This document shows, in pieces, positions 15,418-24,919 of a stretch of 64,000 nt of DNA; positions within the stretch are counted from its first letter, which is position 1; the number at the start of each line of letters is the position of its first letter. The translations under genes were made by a program, and so were the position numbers. Source of the stretch: Salinimicrobium flavum (GTDB lineage: Bacteria > Bacteroidota > Bacteroidia > Flavobacteriales > Flavobacteriaceae); assembly GCF_042684505.1 (NCBI RefSeq), contig NZ_JBHULT010000006.1:434001-498000 (forward strand), in the 5' to 3' direction. A model generated the notes under the pieces. That model ran no database searches, was not told where the DNA came from, and saw only the letters and a program-made list of their open reading frames with translations.

Positions 15418-18294
15418 ATGAAAAAAATCAAATTCCGGCTAATGGTACTCTTTATGCCATTGGTCATGATTGCTTTTGTTTCCTGTGAATCAATGACAGG
15501 AAAAGACATCGGGGAGACAGACCAGGACGGCCTGTCGATCGATTTCGAAAAATACGAATTGGAGAATGGCCTTAACGTCGTACTCCATCAGGACAGTTCA
15601 GACCCTATAGTTTCCGTAGCCATTCAATACGGAGTGGGTTCAAACCGGGAGAAAAAAGGTCGTACAGGATTCGCCCACCTTTTTGAACACATGTTATTCC
15701 AGGAATCTGAGAACGTTGGGCAGGACCAGTTCTTCAAAAAGATCCAGGATGCCGGTGGTACCCTTAACGGTGGTACCTGGCAAGACGGAACCATATACTA
15801 TGAAGTAGTTCCTAAAAATGCACTTGAAATGGTAATGTGGCTGGAGTCTGACCGTATGGGTTACCTTATTAATACGGTAACCGAATCTGCTTTTGCAAAC
15901 CAGCAGGAGGTAGTACAGAACGAAAAGCGCCAGCGCGTAGATAACAACCCTTACGGACATACCAACTGGGTGATCGACAAGCACCTTTACCCTGACGGAC
16001 ATCCATATAGCTGGCAGGTAATTGGGGAGCTTGAAGACCTTCAGAACGCCACCGTAGAAGATGTAAAGGAATTTTATGACAAATACTACGGTCCCAACAA
16101 CGCCACTTTAGTACTTGCCGGAGATTTTGATAAAGATGAGGCCAAAGAATTGATCGAAAAATACTTCGGAGAGATCAAAAAACGCCAGGAAGTAGAGCCT
16201 CTTGAAGTGCAGACCGTAACTCTTGATGAGACCAAGCGACTGTACCACGAAGACAATTTCGCTACTGCTCCGCAACTAAACATGGTTTGGCCTACAGTAG
16301 AACAATACACCAAAGATGCTTACGCTCTTGATTTCCTTGGGGAGATACTTTCCGACGGAAAAACAGCCCCGCTTTACAAAGTGCTGGTAGAAGAGAAGAA
16401 AGTGACCTCTCAACCTTACGCCTTCAACGGTGCAGCCCAGATTGCCGGAAAATTCCGCATCATGGTAACCGCAAATGCAGGAGTAGATCTTGATAGTCTA
16501 GAAGCCGGGATCAACGAAGCTTTCACCCTTTTTGAAAAAGAAGGAGTGACAGAGAAAGACATGGAGCGCATAAAAGCCGGACTGGAAACAGATTTTTATA
16601 ACGGCATAAGCAGTGTTCTTGGAAAATCTTTCAACCTGGCCCAGTATGATGTTTTCGCGGGAGATCCCGGATATATAGAAAAGGATATCGCCAATATCAA
16701 AGCGGTGACCAAAGAAGATGTGATGCGGGTGTATGAAACATACATTAAAGGCAAGCCTTATGTAATGACCAGCTTTGTTCCTAAAGGACAGGTAGAGCTT
16801 ATTACTGAAAATTCTGAAAAGGCCGAAGTGGTCGAAGAAGAGATCACTGAAAATGTAGAGACCGAAGTAGCCGAAACCGAACAGGAGGAGATCCAGAAGA
16901 CCCCTTCTTCTTTTGACCGCTCTGTGCAGCCTGAAATGGGAACTGCACCAGGTCTTAATGTACCGGATTCATGGATCGTTGAAATGGATAACCAACTTGA
17001 AGCCTACGGAATTGAGCAAAATGAAATTCCGTTAGTGACTTTCAGCCTCGTAATAGAAGGCGGACATTTACTGGATGACCTCAATAAAAACGGGGTGGCT
17101 AACCTCATGTCTGACATTCTGATGGAAGGTACTGCCAACAAGACTCCGGCAGAACTTGAGGAGGCAATTGACCTGTTAGGTGCCAATATCAACATGTACA
17201 CCACCAATGAATCTATCGTCTTACGAGGGAATACGTTGAAACGTAATTTCGATGAGACCATGGCGCTGGTACAGGAGATCCTTCTTGAACCACGTTGGGA
17301 TGAGAAAGAGCTGGAGCGTATCAAGACCAGCACCATCAACAGCATCAAGAGAAATCAGGCCAACCCTGAAAGAATAGCCAGCGAGGTTTACAATAAGATA
17401 TTGTATGGGGAAGGACATCCCTTCGCTTATCCAACCCTGGGTACAGAGGAATCTGTAGAGGCGATTACCATGCAGGACCTTAAGGATTATTATAACAAGT
17501 ACTTCTCCCCATCTGTAAGCCGTTTCCATGTGGTAGGTGACGTTTCAAAAGATGAAGCCCTTGCAGCCATTGAAGGCCTGGAAGAGAAATGGGAAGCTAA
17601 AGAAGTATCTATTCCTGAGTTTGAGATCACCAACACCCGCGACAAAGCATCCCTTTATTTTGTAGATGTGCCCAACGCAAAACAGTCGGTCATCAACATA
17701 GGATACATTGCACTGCCTCGCACCAGCGAAGACTTCTTCCCTGCCGAGGTGATGAACTACAAGTTGGGAGGTTCTTTCTCCGGAAATGTGAACCTTATTC
17801 TTCGTGAAGAAAAAGGTTATACCTACGGGGCACGTTCTGGCTTTAGCGGATCAAAGATCCCGGGAACCTTTACGGCTTCTTCCAGTGTGCGTACCAACAC
17901 CACCGGGGAATCTGTAGGTATCTTCAGGGATGAGATCGCCAAATACAAAGAAGGCATTACTCCTGAAGACCTCGAATTCACCAAAAATGCCCTGATCAAA
18001 TCTAATTCCCGCAGGTTTGAGACCCAGAATTCCTTATTGGGAATGCTGCAGGAAATGAGCGCCTATGATCTTGATCCAAAATATATTGAGAAAGAAGAGG
18101 AAGTAATTGGTGCCCTTACCCTTGAACAGCACAAAGAACTGGCTAACAAATACCTTGATGAGTCAAAAATGGCTTATCTCGTGGTAGGTGATGCCGCTAC
18201 TCAATTTGAGCAGTTCAAAGAAATGGGCTTTGATGAAGTGAAGTTACTCAACAAACAGGGAGAAGAAATTGAGCTTGAAGATGTGAAAATGTAA
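15418..18294 (+). CDS. Two-domain M16 zinc protease lipoprotein
   Basis: A pitrilysin/insulinase-type peptidase of 958 residues. The lipoprotein signal ends AFVSC (Cys24). The N-terminal M16 unit carries the inverted zinc motif HLFEH (His87, Glu90, His91) and the third ligand Glu169 in QNEKRQ. A Glu-rich linker (about residues 465-495) separates it from a second M16 unit, which lacks HxxEH but keeps the ETQNSLLGMLQE-type region, as in catalytic/non-catalytic fused pairs. It should act in the periplasm or at the outer membrane on peptides. It stands alone and ends at a strong terminator. Confidence 0.92.
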   Translation: MKKIKFRLMVLFMPLVMIAFVSCESMTGKDIGETDQDGLSIDFEKYELENGLNVVLHQDSSDPIVSVAIQYGVGSNREKKGRTGFAHLFEHMLFQESENVGQDQFFKKIQDAGGTLNGGTWQDGTIYYEVVPKNALEMVMWLESDRMGYLINTVTESAFANQQEVVQNEKRQRVDNNPYGHTNWVIDKHLYPDGHPYSWQVIGELEDLQNATVEDVKEFYDKYYGPNNATLVLAGDFDKDEAKELIEKYFGEIKKRQEVEPLEVQTVTLDETKRLYHEDNFATAPQLNMVWPTVEQYTKDAYALDFLGEILSDGKTAPLYKVLVEEKKVTSQPYAFNGAAQIAGKFRIMVTANAGVDLDSLEAGINEAFTLFEKEGVTEKDMERIKAGLETDFYNGISSVLGKSFNLAQYDVFAGDPGYIEKDIANIKAVTKEDVMRVYETYIKGKPYVMTSFVPKGQVELITENSEKAEVVEEEITENVETEVAETEQEEIQKTPSSFDRSVQPEMGTAPGLNVPDSWIVEMDNQLEAYGIEQNEIPLVTFSLVIEGGHLLDDLNKNGVANLMSDILMEGTANKTPAELEEAIDLLGANINMYTTNESIVLRGNTLKRNFDETMALVQEILLEPRWDEKELERIKTSTINSIKRNQANPERIASEVYNKILYGEGHPFAYPTLGTEESVEAITMQDLKDYYNKYFSPSVSRFHVVGDVSKDEALAAIEGLEEKWEAKEVSIPEFEITNTRDKASLYFVDVPNAKQSVINIGYIALPRTSEDFFPAEVMNYKLGGSFSGNVNLILREEKGYTYGARSGFSGSKIPGTFTASSSVRTNTTGESVGIFRDEIAKYKEGITPEDLEFTKNALIKSNSRRFETQNSLLGMLQEMSAYDLDPKYIEKEEEVIGALTLEQHKELANKYLDESKMAYLVVGDAATQFEQFKEMGFDEVKLLNKQGEEIELEDVKM

Positions 18295-18318
18295 ATATTT
18301 CTTTCTTTTAAACTGAAG

Positions 18319-18348
18319 AACCCGCCAAATTTGGCGGGTTTTTTATTT
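18319..18348 (+). terminator. Rho-independent terminator after M16 protease
   Basis: AACCCGCCAAA paired with TTTGGCGGGTT, a perfect 22-base palindrome, followed by TTTTATTT. The minus side has no T-run, so it does not serve the convergent BLUF gene. Confidence 0.9.
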
Positions 18349-18350
18349 GT

Positions 18351-18761
18351 CTAAAACACCCGGGTGTCTATAAAGGTCTCGAGAAATTTTTTGAGCTGTT
18401 CCTGGATCGTACGGTCCATTCCTTTTACAGCTTCACAATAATCCCTGATAAGATCGGGCCGGGAGAAATTTCGGGTTATATGTTCGGTTTTATAACCATC
18501 CAGAGATCCCTTGACAACATCCTGGCCCAACACCTGAATAATACTGGTATGCCGGGTGTCTTTCATAACTCCTGAAAATAATTCGAGCACTTTAGCCTTC
18601 TCCCCCTCCAGCACCTGGAAAAAATTTCCGACAGAGAAAAGCAGGATCCCTTTGATATCGAGATCGCTGTTTTTCTGCTTCCATTTTGCCATTAGGCCTG
18701 CGATCTCAGTATCATTAAAATCTGAAGAAGCCGTGCTTATATAACAAATGGCATGTAGCAT
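18351..18761 (-). CDS. BLUF-domain blue-light sensor protein
   Basis: A 136-residue stand-alone BLUF protein. It should bind FAD and respond to blue light by a hydrogen-bond switch. The key residues are present at AppA-like spacing: Tyr7 (ICYIS), Asn31 (KQKNSD) and Gln49 (FFQVLEGE), 24 and 18 residues apart, and the family block DIKGILLF is conserved. After the domain (to about residue 95) a helical tail follows and no output domain is fused, so signalling must go through a partner protein. Neighbours do not identify one. The short-type BLUF family and fold are clear; its physiological role is unknown. Confidence 0.9.
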   Translation of the reverse strand: MLHAICYISTASSDFNDTEIAGLMAKWKQKNSDLDIKGILLFSVGNFFQVLEGEKAKVLELFSGVMKDTRHTSIIQVLGQDVVKGSLDGYKTEHITRNFSRPDLIRDYCEAVKGMDRTIQEQLKKFLETFIDTRVF

Positions 18762-18922
18762 AGGTTGTAGGATTAAATCTTCCTCAAGGTATTACATGGA
18801 GTTCCTAAAGCCTGCCAAGGTTCTCACAATTGTTTTCCGGGAATGGGTATTGAATTTTGGCTTCGATTTAACTTAACGTGGAGGGTTTTTTACCTGGTCT
18901 TAGATCGAAATCATTGAAAAGA

Positions 18923-19315
18923 TCATTCTCTGATAGCAGAGTTTCGGGGAAAAGAAACCCTTACCTTCTCCAGCAGGAAAACCGACAGTGCTCCCAAAGA
19001 ATAAAGTAGCATATCTAGCCATTCAAAATGGTTACCAAGTACGGTCACTGCAATTGAATTTCCCTCCAAACCCATAATTTTTGCGAGTTCAAGATACTGC
19101 AGCCCCTCTATAAAAAAGGCAAATAGAAGCACCCCAAAAAGGGCTTTTTTGACGGGTATTCTAAAGAAGCTCTTGAGCAGGCAATACAGGAAGAACACCA
19201 CCAGAAAATCCCCGCCATAAGGCCTTAGAAAAGTATCGCGGACAAAAACAGCAATAAAAACCTCTGTAAAGAAAAGGATTACTGCCACCAGGAAATATTT
19301 TTGATTAAATATCAC
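18923..19315 (-). CDS. DUF2809 family membrane protein
   Basis: A 130-residue inner-membrane protein with about four hydrophobic helices (roughly residues 8-26, 37-50, 57-75 and 95-115). Conserved features resemble DUF2809/VanZ-like proteins: an early acidic RDTFLRPYGGDFL segment and a later WLDMLLYSLGAL. The function is unknown. It lies 161 bases upstream of the BLUF gene on the same strand, too far for a confident operon. Confidence 0.7.
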   Translation of the reverse strand: MIFNQKYFLVAVILFFTEVFIAVFVRDTFLRPYGGDFLVVFFLYCLLKSFFRIPVKKALFGVLLFAFFIEGLQYLELAKIMGLEGNSIAVTVLGNHFEWLDMLLYSLGALSVFLLEKVRVSFPRNSAIRE

Positions 19316-19519
19316 CTTTCGAAGTTACAAAAGATGCTGCGCTTCAGAATAAAAAATTGACAGAAGTATGATTTTGATAAGGCCTGGAGTTTAGACATAT
19401 AAATAAGGTACTTCCTGAAAAATTCTGTTTTTGATACATTTTATTAAATTTTGTCAAAAAAAAACCTGAATAACTGAAACAACTTCGTTTTTTTGTAGTC
19501 TTTATTATTAAAGTCATCA

Positions 19520-21994
19520 ATGAAATCAATCTTTACAGCCCTTTTCCTGGTCTTAAGCATTTCAGCTCTCGCTCAGGAAACAGACAGCATTCAACGGAAA
19601 CAAATACACATAAAACGCATCGTGGAATCCCCGAAGATCGACGGAAAGTTGGATGATGCCGCATGGAAGAACGCCTCAGTTGCCACAAATTTTGTGGAAC
19701 GCCTGCCAAATAACGGGAGACCCATCCCCGACAGCCTGGCAACCACCGTTAAAATAGTATACGATGACCTGGGGGTATATTTTGGGGCAGAGATGCTCGA
19801 CCCCAATCCTTCAGAAATAAGAAAAGAACTTACCGAGCGTGACGACATTGGTAATGACGATTTCTTTTTTGTCCTGCTAAACGGCTATAACGACCGTCAA
19901 CAGAGCATGCAGTTCATAGTTACGGCTGCCGGTGTTCAGTATGACGCCAAGATGACCAACGGTTCTGAAGACTCTTCCTGGAATGCCATTTGGTACAGTG
20001 GGGTAGATTTTAATGACCGCGGGTGGACCGCCGAGATCTTTATTCCTTATTCTGAACTGAGGTTTCCCGAAAAAGCCGTCCAGGAGTGGGGCTTGCAAAT
20101 GGAAAGGGAATTCAAACGCGCAGGAACCCGATACAGCTGGAGCCCAATCAATACTGCCAAAGGTTCTTATTCAATTTACGACGGCGAGATCCACGGGATC
20201 GAGAATGTCCAAACCCCTACCCGACTTTCAGTGCAGCCGTATATTTCCACTTACCTCAATAATTACGACGGGGAAACCACTACGAACGTTAACGGCGGAA
20301 TGGACCTCAAATACGGCATTAATGACGCTTTTACGCTGGATATGATCCTGGTGCCCGATTTTGGCCAGACCAAATTTGATGAATCTGTGCTGAATCTTTC
20401 AGCTTTTGAGGTGCAGTATGATGAGCAACGGCCTTTTTTTACGGAAGGAACCGAATTATTCACGAAAGGCAACCTCTTCTATTCCCGAAGGGTAGGCGGG
20501 GCACCGTTTGGAAGAGTAGCTCTTTCCGAAGAAGAGGAGATCGTCAACTTTCCCACTTCCGTAGATCTCATAAATGCTTTAAAGGTTTCAGGGCGTACAG
20601 ATGGCGGCCTGGGAATAGGTTTTTTTAATGCCATTACCGAAAAGACTTACGTGACGGTAGAAAACAGGGAAACCGGAGATACGCGCCGGGAACTTATCGA
20701 ACCTTTTACCAATTATAACATCCTGGTGCTGGATCAACGCTACGGCGATAATTCTTCTGTTGCGCTGGTCAATACCAACACCACGCGCGAAGGCCATTTC
20801 AGGGACGCGAATGCAACGGGGCTTTACCTCAACCACACCAATAAGAACAACACCTACAGCTACTTTACGGGACTGGAAGGCAGCTGGGTCATGGAAGATG
20901 AAACAAAAGCCGGACTGGAGGCGGCGGCCGGGCTTTCCAAAATAAGCGGAAAGAACAGGGCCGATCTTAATTTCCAGTTGCGCACCAAAGATTATGACAT
21001 CAATGACCTGGGTTATTCCAGCGCCACGAATTATGCGCGGTACCAGGGTCTGTACCAGCGCCGGTTATTACAACCCAAAGGTTTTCTCAACAACATGTAC
21101 CTCAATTTTGTGACGGTTCACGAGCGTCGCCTGGAGCCCGATCTTCACAGCAAATTGATACTCAACTTCAACTCCAGCTTCACCACCAAAGAATTTTTCA
21201 ATTTTGGTGGTGGTTTTGAGACCACTCCCATTGGCACCAACGACATATACGAACCCAGGGTGGACGGACTTTATTTTAAAATTCCTGCCTACTACGACCA
21301 GTGGCTGTGGTTCAATACAGATTTCAGGAAGAAATTTGTGGTACAGGCGACGGCCGACTGGTATAAATATGATGAACGCGGCCGCGGAGATCTTATCTTT
21401 GATTTTAATCCGAGGTACCGGTTTTCAGATAAGTTCAAGCTACAACTGTCAACCAATGTAAGACTTTCTGATAAGGAAGAAGGTTTTGTTGATTTCCTGG
21501 AAGACGATATTTTGTTTGGGCAACGGGATCGTAACACCATAGTGAATTCCGTGGGGGCGAATTATATCTTCAATAATAAAATGGGACTCAACCTTGCTTT
21601 CAGGCATTATTATTCCGAAGTGTTCTATACGGAATTCTACACCTTGCAGGAGGACGGCGAACTCAGCTACTACGGCCCGAGAAACGACGATTTCAATACC
21701 ACCTACAACAGCTGGAATTTAGACCTGCGCTTCTCCTGGTGGTTCGCCCCGGGAAGCCAGATGACGCTCCTGTACCGCAATGCCACAGACAGTTACCTGG
21801 GCCGCTCCCACATCAACATAGGCGATAACTTCAGGAATCTCTTTGAGCAGCCGCAGGTGAACAGTCTCTCCCTTCGAATTTCCTATTACCTGGATTACAA
21901 CCGGGTAAAAAGCTGGTTCAAACCATCGGGAAATCCTGCCGGGGATTCTGATGGTATGAGTTATCTGGATTCAAAAAAGAGGTTTTATAGATGA
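19520..21994 (+). CDS. CBM9-like/DUF5916 outer-membrane barrel protein
   Basis: An 824-residue exported protein. The signal peptide ends ALAQ at about residue 19. Residues 30-235 form a domain like carbohydrate-binding family 9 (the SPKIDGKLDDAAWKNA start is diagnostic). From residue 240 to the end there are long amphipathic strands typical of the DUF5916 barrel. This architecture is widespread in Bacteroidota and is presumed to sit in the outer membrane; its ligand is not known. The C-terminus ends RFYR, not the classical terminal aromatic. The gene stands alone and its plus-strand 3' end has no clear terminator. Confidence 0.85.
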   Translation: MKSIFTALFLVLSISALAQETDSIQRKQIHIKRIVESPKIDGKLDDAAWKNASVATNFVERLPNNGRPIPDSLATTVKIVYDDLGVYFGAEMLDPNPSEIRKELTERDDIGNDDFFFVLLNGYNDRQQSMQFIVTAAGVQYDAKMTNGSEDSSWNAIWYSGVDFNDRGWTAEIFIPYSELRFPEKAVQEWGLQMEREFKRAGTRYSWSPINTAKGSYSIYDGEIHGIENVQTPTRLSVQPYISTYLNNYDGETTTNVNGGMDLKYGINDAFTLDMILVPDFGQTKFDESVLNLSAFEVQYDEQRPFFTEGTELFTKGNLFYSRRVGGAPFGRVALSEEEEIVNFPTSVDLINALKVSGRTDGGLGIGFFNAITEKTYVTVENRETGDTRRELIEPFTNYNILVLDQRYGDNSSVALVNTNTTREGHFRDANATGLYLNHTNKNNTYSYFTGLEGSWVMEDETKAGLEAAAGLSKISGKNRADLNFQLRTKDYDINDLGYSSATNYARYQGLYQRRLLQPKGFLNNMYLNFVTVHERRLEPDLHSKLILNFNSSFTTKEFFNFGGGFETTPIGTNDIYEPRVDGLYFKIPAYYDQWLWFNTDFRKKFVVQATADWYKYDERGRGDLIFDFNPRYRFSDKFKLQLSTNVRLSDKEEGFVDFLEDDILFGQRDRNTIVNSVGANYIFNNKMGLNLAFRHYYSEVFYTEFYTLQEDGELSYYGPRNDDFNTTYNSWNLDLRFSWWFAPGSQMTLLYRNATDSYLGRSHINIGDNFRNLFEQPQVNSLSLRISYYLDYNRVKSWFKPSGNPAGDSDGMSYLDSKKRFYR

Positions 21995-22041
21995 GTTTTT
22001 TGAGTCTTAAATCAAACTGCAGGCTCTCTTTGAATTCGAAA

Positions 22042-22074
22042 CAAAAAAAGTGGGAGCCCAAAAAGAGCTCCCAC
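22042..22074 (-). terminator. Rho-independent terminator for the TSP3 lipoprotein
   Basis: Minus strand GTGGGAGC, loop TCTTTTTGG, then GCTCCCAC followed by TTTTTTTGTTT, 56 bases past the stop of the gene at 22130. There is no T-run on the plus side. Confidence 0.88.
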
Positions 22075-22129
22075 CTTGCCTAACTGCTGTACCGGGTACA
22101 GTAGTTTGGATTTCTAGTTTAATAAAGAA

Positions 22130-23689
22130 TTAATCTTCATCTGTACCACATACTTCTGCGTGTACTATGATATGAGGTGTATCACCTACAGTGAAAGAAT
22201 CGGTTCCCATGTCAAACTGTCCCGGCGCATCACTTGCAGGCCAGTCAGATCCTACATAGATATGTGATTCATTAAGAGTTACACCATCATTCAGATCGAA
22301 ATCTACATCAAGATTTTCTCCGTCAAGAGTGATCACGATATAACCGGCTTCCCAACCTTTTGAGGTATCATTTTGTCCGGCTCCTGCATAGAATGGGAAT
22401 CTCCAAACTCCGTCACCTTCATAATACTCATCATCAAAGGCATCTTCGTCAAGAACAAGTCCCCAACCCCAGTTACCTCCGGTATAGAGTCCAAGATCGT
22501 TAAGTTCATTGTCCCCAAACATGTAAGCGGTATCACAATTTTCGGCTACTTCACCGTTGTCTTCACCGTCTTCATCTTCGTCACCATCTTCATTACCATC
22601 ATTATCGTTACCGTCATTATCGCCGGTTCCGTTGTCTTCTTCTTCACAGGCGTTACCTATACCGTCGTTGTCAGCATCTTCCTGACCCGGGTTGTAGGTA
22701 TTTGGACAGTTGTCCTCATCATCTGCCACCCCGTCATCATCGCTGTCATTTGCCGGTACTTCACCGTCACAACCAAATCTAAGGTGCTCATAGTCCACAT
22801 TGTCAGATCCGTCAAAGTTAGCTTTGATCTCGTTTCTGCTAAGGCTTCCGGTGATCACCATATTTTCAGGAGCATCATATACTCCTTCAGAATCAAGAAG
22901 GGTAACCGTATAGTCAATATACTCTTCATCATCTGCGAATCTGGATAGATCAGGTAGTGCAAAACAAATAGGGCTTGCATAATTGTCTCCGAATTCGTTC
23001 ACACCTGTATCATTGATGTTCTCTTCGGCTTCATAGATCACATTTCCGTCAACTGAGAATTCAACCGAATATCTCGCAGGGTAGTGTCTTCCATCAGGGG
23101 CACAGTAATTTGCAAAGAAGCAAAATTCAAGTGCTTTGGTAGTGTTGAACTCGAAGAATTGGTATCCGTATTCATTCACATCCCTGTCATCATAACAAAG
23201 AACAGATACATCAACATACTTCTTAACTCCGGCACCAAGGTCGATAGTCAAAGGAAGGGGAGCGTCAACAAATTCTTTCAGGACCCCGCCTTTTGGAGCG
23301 ATCCAGATAAGTTCTCCTTCGGCATCATAGGAAGCGAAATGTTCTAAGGTATACTGACCCGGCTCAAGTTCCAGGGCTGCATCTTCTTTAGTGAAAATCT
23401 GCCCTTCGGCAAGATCAACTCTATAAGGAGCGTCTTCACCAATGATGTATTCATCACCCTGCATCAAAACGATCTCCACGTAGGAAGCAGCGGCATCAGA
23501 ACATTGGGGCAAATCGCCGACGTCAGATTGTTTGTTGGTAGAGTTGTTAGCCAGATCGGCTACAATAGCCCCAAATGAAAGGGTAGCTTTTTCTGTGTTG
23601 GATTCCATCCCTGTCTCATCTTTGCTACAGGAGGTAAAGATCAGCGCGAATACTGCAAGAAACGCGAGGTAGATTTTGGAGTTTTTCAT
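22130..23689 (-). CDS. Acidic lipoprotein with thrombospondin type 3 repeats
   Basis: A 519-residue surface lipoprotein. The signal ends IFTSC (Cys21). Residues about 30-305 are an unassigned beta-rich domain with an early PQCSDAAASYVEIVL block that resembles DUF4493-like or related Bacteroidota surface modules. Residues about 310-350 are thrombospondin type 3 calcium-binding repeats (DSDDDGVADDEDNCPNTYN). A low-complexity Asp/Glu/Gly/Asn run follows (about 352-385), then a C-terminal domain of about 130 residues. The acidic stretch should bind calcium and act as a stiff linker. It is a single gene ended by its own terminator. No substrate is inferred. Confidence 0.8.
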   Translation of the reverse strand: MKNSKIYLAFLAVFALIFTSCSKDETGMESNTEKATLSFGAIVADLANNSTNKQSDVGDLPQCSDAAASYVEIVLMQGDEYIIGEDAPYRVDLAEGQIFTKEDAALELEPGQYTLEHFASYDAEGELIWIAPKGGVLKEFVDAPLPLTIDLGAGVKKYVDVSVLCYDDRDVNEYGYQFFEFNTTKALEFCFFANYCAPDGRHYPARYSVEFSVDGNVIYEAEENINDTGVNEFGDNYASPICFALPDLSRFADDEEYIDYTVTLLDSEGVYDAPENMVITGSLSRNEIKANFDGSDNVDYEHLRFGCDGEVPANDSDDDGVADDEDNCPNTYNPGQEDADNDGIGNACEEEDNGTGDNDGNDNDGNEDGDEDEDGEDNGEVAENCDTAYMFGDNELNDLGLYTGGNWGWGLVLDEDAFDDEYYEGDGVWRFPFYAGAGQNDTSKGWEAGYIVITLDGENLDVDFDLNDGVTLNESHIYVGSDWPASDAPGQFDMGTDSFTVGDTPHIIVHAEVCGTDED

Positions 23690-24143
23690 AGGTTTTTGTT
23701 TAATTAAATTAGAATGGTTAATAAATACTGTGTTAAAATTCCACGGCCGACTTTGTGACTTTCACAAAACACCGGGTTTTTACAGGTGTAAAGGTAAGAG
23801 GCCTGTTCTATAAGAAAACCTAAAATTCTGTCGTATTAATCTGACTTATAAAAGGTTAAAGTCGAATATTTCCTACAAATTATCCTTCTTTTAACAGAAT
23901 AAAGGGCTCTCAGGGCTCCTTTAATATAGTTTTTGACAGAAAAATTTTATGATTTGAAAGGAGATCGGGATTAAAAAAGTGTAGGAAATCTTTTAGGTTA
24001 AAAAAACTTGGAAATCCATTAAAACAAATTACTGCTGAGGGCAATAATATGGTAATTCATTGAGAACAAGGATTTTCAGAAGTAAGTGATTATTATCGAA
24101 CTGAACTCCTTGAAATATTAAAGAGACTTAATTCGTCCCCTGC
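23690..24143. other. Gene-free AT-rich spacer
   Basis: About 450 bases between the TSP3 lipoprotein start and the tRNA terminator. All six frames are broken and no hairpin with a T-run or recognisable regulatory element was seen, apart from weak promoter-like AT tracts for the lipoprotein. Confidence 0.6.
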
Positions 24144-24182
24144 AAAAAAAAAGCCCCACAAACGTACTGTTTATAGGGCTTT
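24144..24182 (-). terminator. Terminator of the CAT tRNA
   Basis: Minus strand AAAGCCC and GGGCTTT enclose a loop with an inner AAAC/GTTT pairing, followed by nine Ts. It begins about 15 bases beyond the tRNA 3' end. Confidence 0.85.
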
Positions 24183-24196
24183 GCAAGCATTAAAAG

Positions 24197-24270
24197 TGGT
24201 CCCACCTGGGCTCGAACCAGGGACCACCTGATTATGAGTCAGGTGCTCTAACCAGCTGAGCTATAGGACC
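24197..24270 (-). tRNA. tRNA with CAT anticodon (Ile2 or elongator Met)
   Basis: Folds as a standard 74-base tRNA: acceptor GGTCCTA/TGGGACC, D arm GCTC-GAGC, anticodon stem CCTGA/TCAGG with loop CTCATAA (anticodon CAT), and T arm CCTGG-TTCGAGC-CCAGG. The CCA end is not encoded. Anticodon CAT could be elongator methionine, or isoleucine after lysidine modification. The strong variable-loop form GTGGTC resembles both, so identity is left open. It has its own terminator. Confidence 0.93.
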
Positions 24271-24347
24271 GGCTCATTGGTGTTATGAGGGTGCAAATTT
24301 AGATAATTGCTTCTTACCTAACAAGCATTTCAAAAATATATTTTTAG

Positions 24348-24794
24348 TCAGGCATCCCATACCTCATCCCCTTCGGGAATGCGTTCGGGCTCTTCCACGA
24401 TCTCCTGGCATAACTCTACCAGCACGCCATTTGCTGACTTCGGGTGAAGAAAAGCTACCAGCTTATTGTCGGCTCCTTTTTTAGGTTCCTCATTCAGCAG
24501 CACATACCCCTCACCTTTAAGGCGTTCCATTTCGGCTTTAATATCATCTACGGCAAAGGCGATATGGTGGATGCCCTCCCCTTTCTTCTCCAGGAACTTT
24601 GCTATGGGACTTTCCTTGGTGGTGGCTCCCAGCAATTCGATCTTGCTCTCCCCTACCTGGTAAAAAGCGGTTTCGACGCCTTCACTTTTTACTTTTTCGG
24701 TCTTGTAACAGTCGGTGTTCAGCAGAGTCTCATAGATCTTCCCGGCAGCTTCCAGATCTTTTACGGCGATCCCTATGTGTTCTATCTTTTTCAT
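24348..24794 (-). CDS. mce: Methylmalonyl-CoA epimerase
   Basis: Interconverts the S and R forms of methylmalonyl-CoA, linking propionyl-CoA carboxylation to methylmalonyl-CoA mutase and succinyl-CoA. A 148-residue vicinal-oxygen-chelate protein with the metal ligands in place: His6 (IEHIGIAV), the HHIAFAVDD pair near residue 76, and the glutamate in VLVELCQ. The mutase is not in the window. Just upstream of its ATG lies a ten-unit heptamer repeat array, so promoter spacing may vary between strains. Confidence 0.94.
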   Translation of the reverse strand: MKKIEHIGIAVKDLEAAGKIYETLLNTDCYKTEKVKSEGVETAFYQVGESKIELLGATTKESPIAKFLEKKGEGIHHIAFAVDDIKAEMERLKGEGYVLLNEEPKKGADNKLVAFLHPKSANGVLVELCQEIVEEPERIPEGDEVWDA

Positions 24795-24810
24795 TTGGTT
24801 TTTTGTTTTC

Positions 24811-24880
24811 GGTTCTCGGTTGTCAGTTCTCAGTTGTCAGATGTCAGTTCTCAGTTGACGGTTGTCGGTTGTGGGTTGTC
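24811..24880. repeat. Heptamer tandem repeat, ten units
   Basis: Ten consecutive 7-base units of the form RGTTSTC, for example GGTTCTC, GGTTGTC and AGTTCTC, fill exactly 70 bases. Three units depart from it at one base (AGATGTC, AGTTGAC, GGTTGTG). The array begins 16 bases before the mce start codon. Confidence 0.92.
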
Positions 24881-24919
24881 CATTTAAAAAGTAATTTTTA
24901 TTTGTGAAAAACAGACAAA

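Noticed and set aside
22373..22948. 191-residue plus-strand frame with hydrophobic, membrane-like sequence
   Set aside because: It is the reverse complement of the Asp/Glu-rich repeats of the TSP3 lipoprotein: GAT/GAC/GAA codons read backwards give Ile, Val and Phe.
24811..24880. Short regular repeats considered as a CRISPR array
   Set aside because: Units are 7 bases with no spacers, and no cas genes are nearby.
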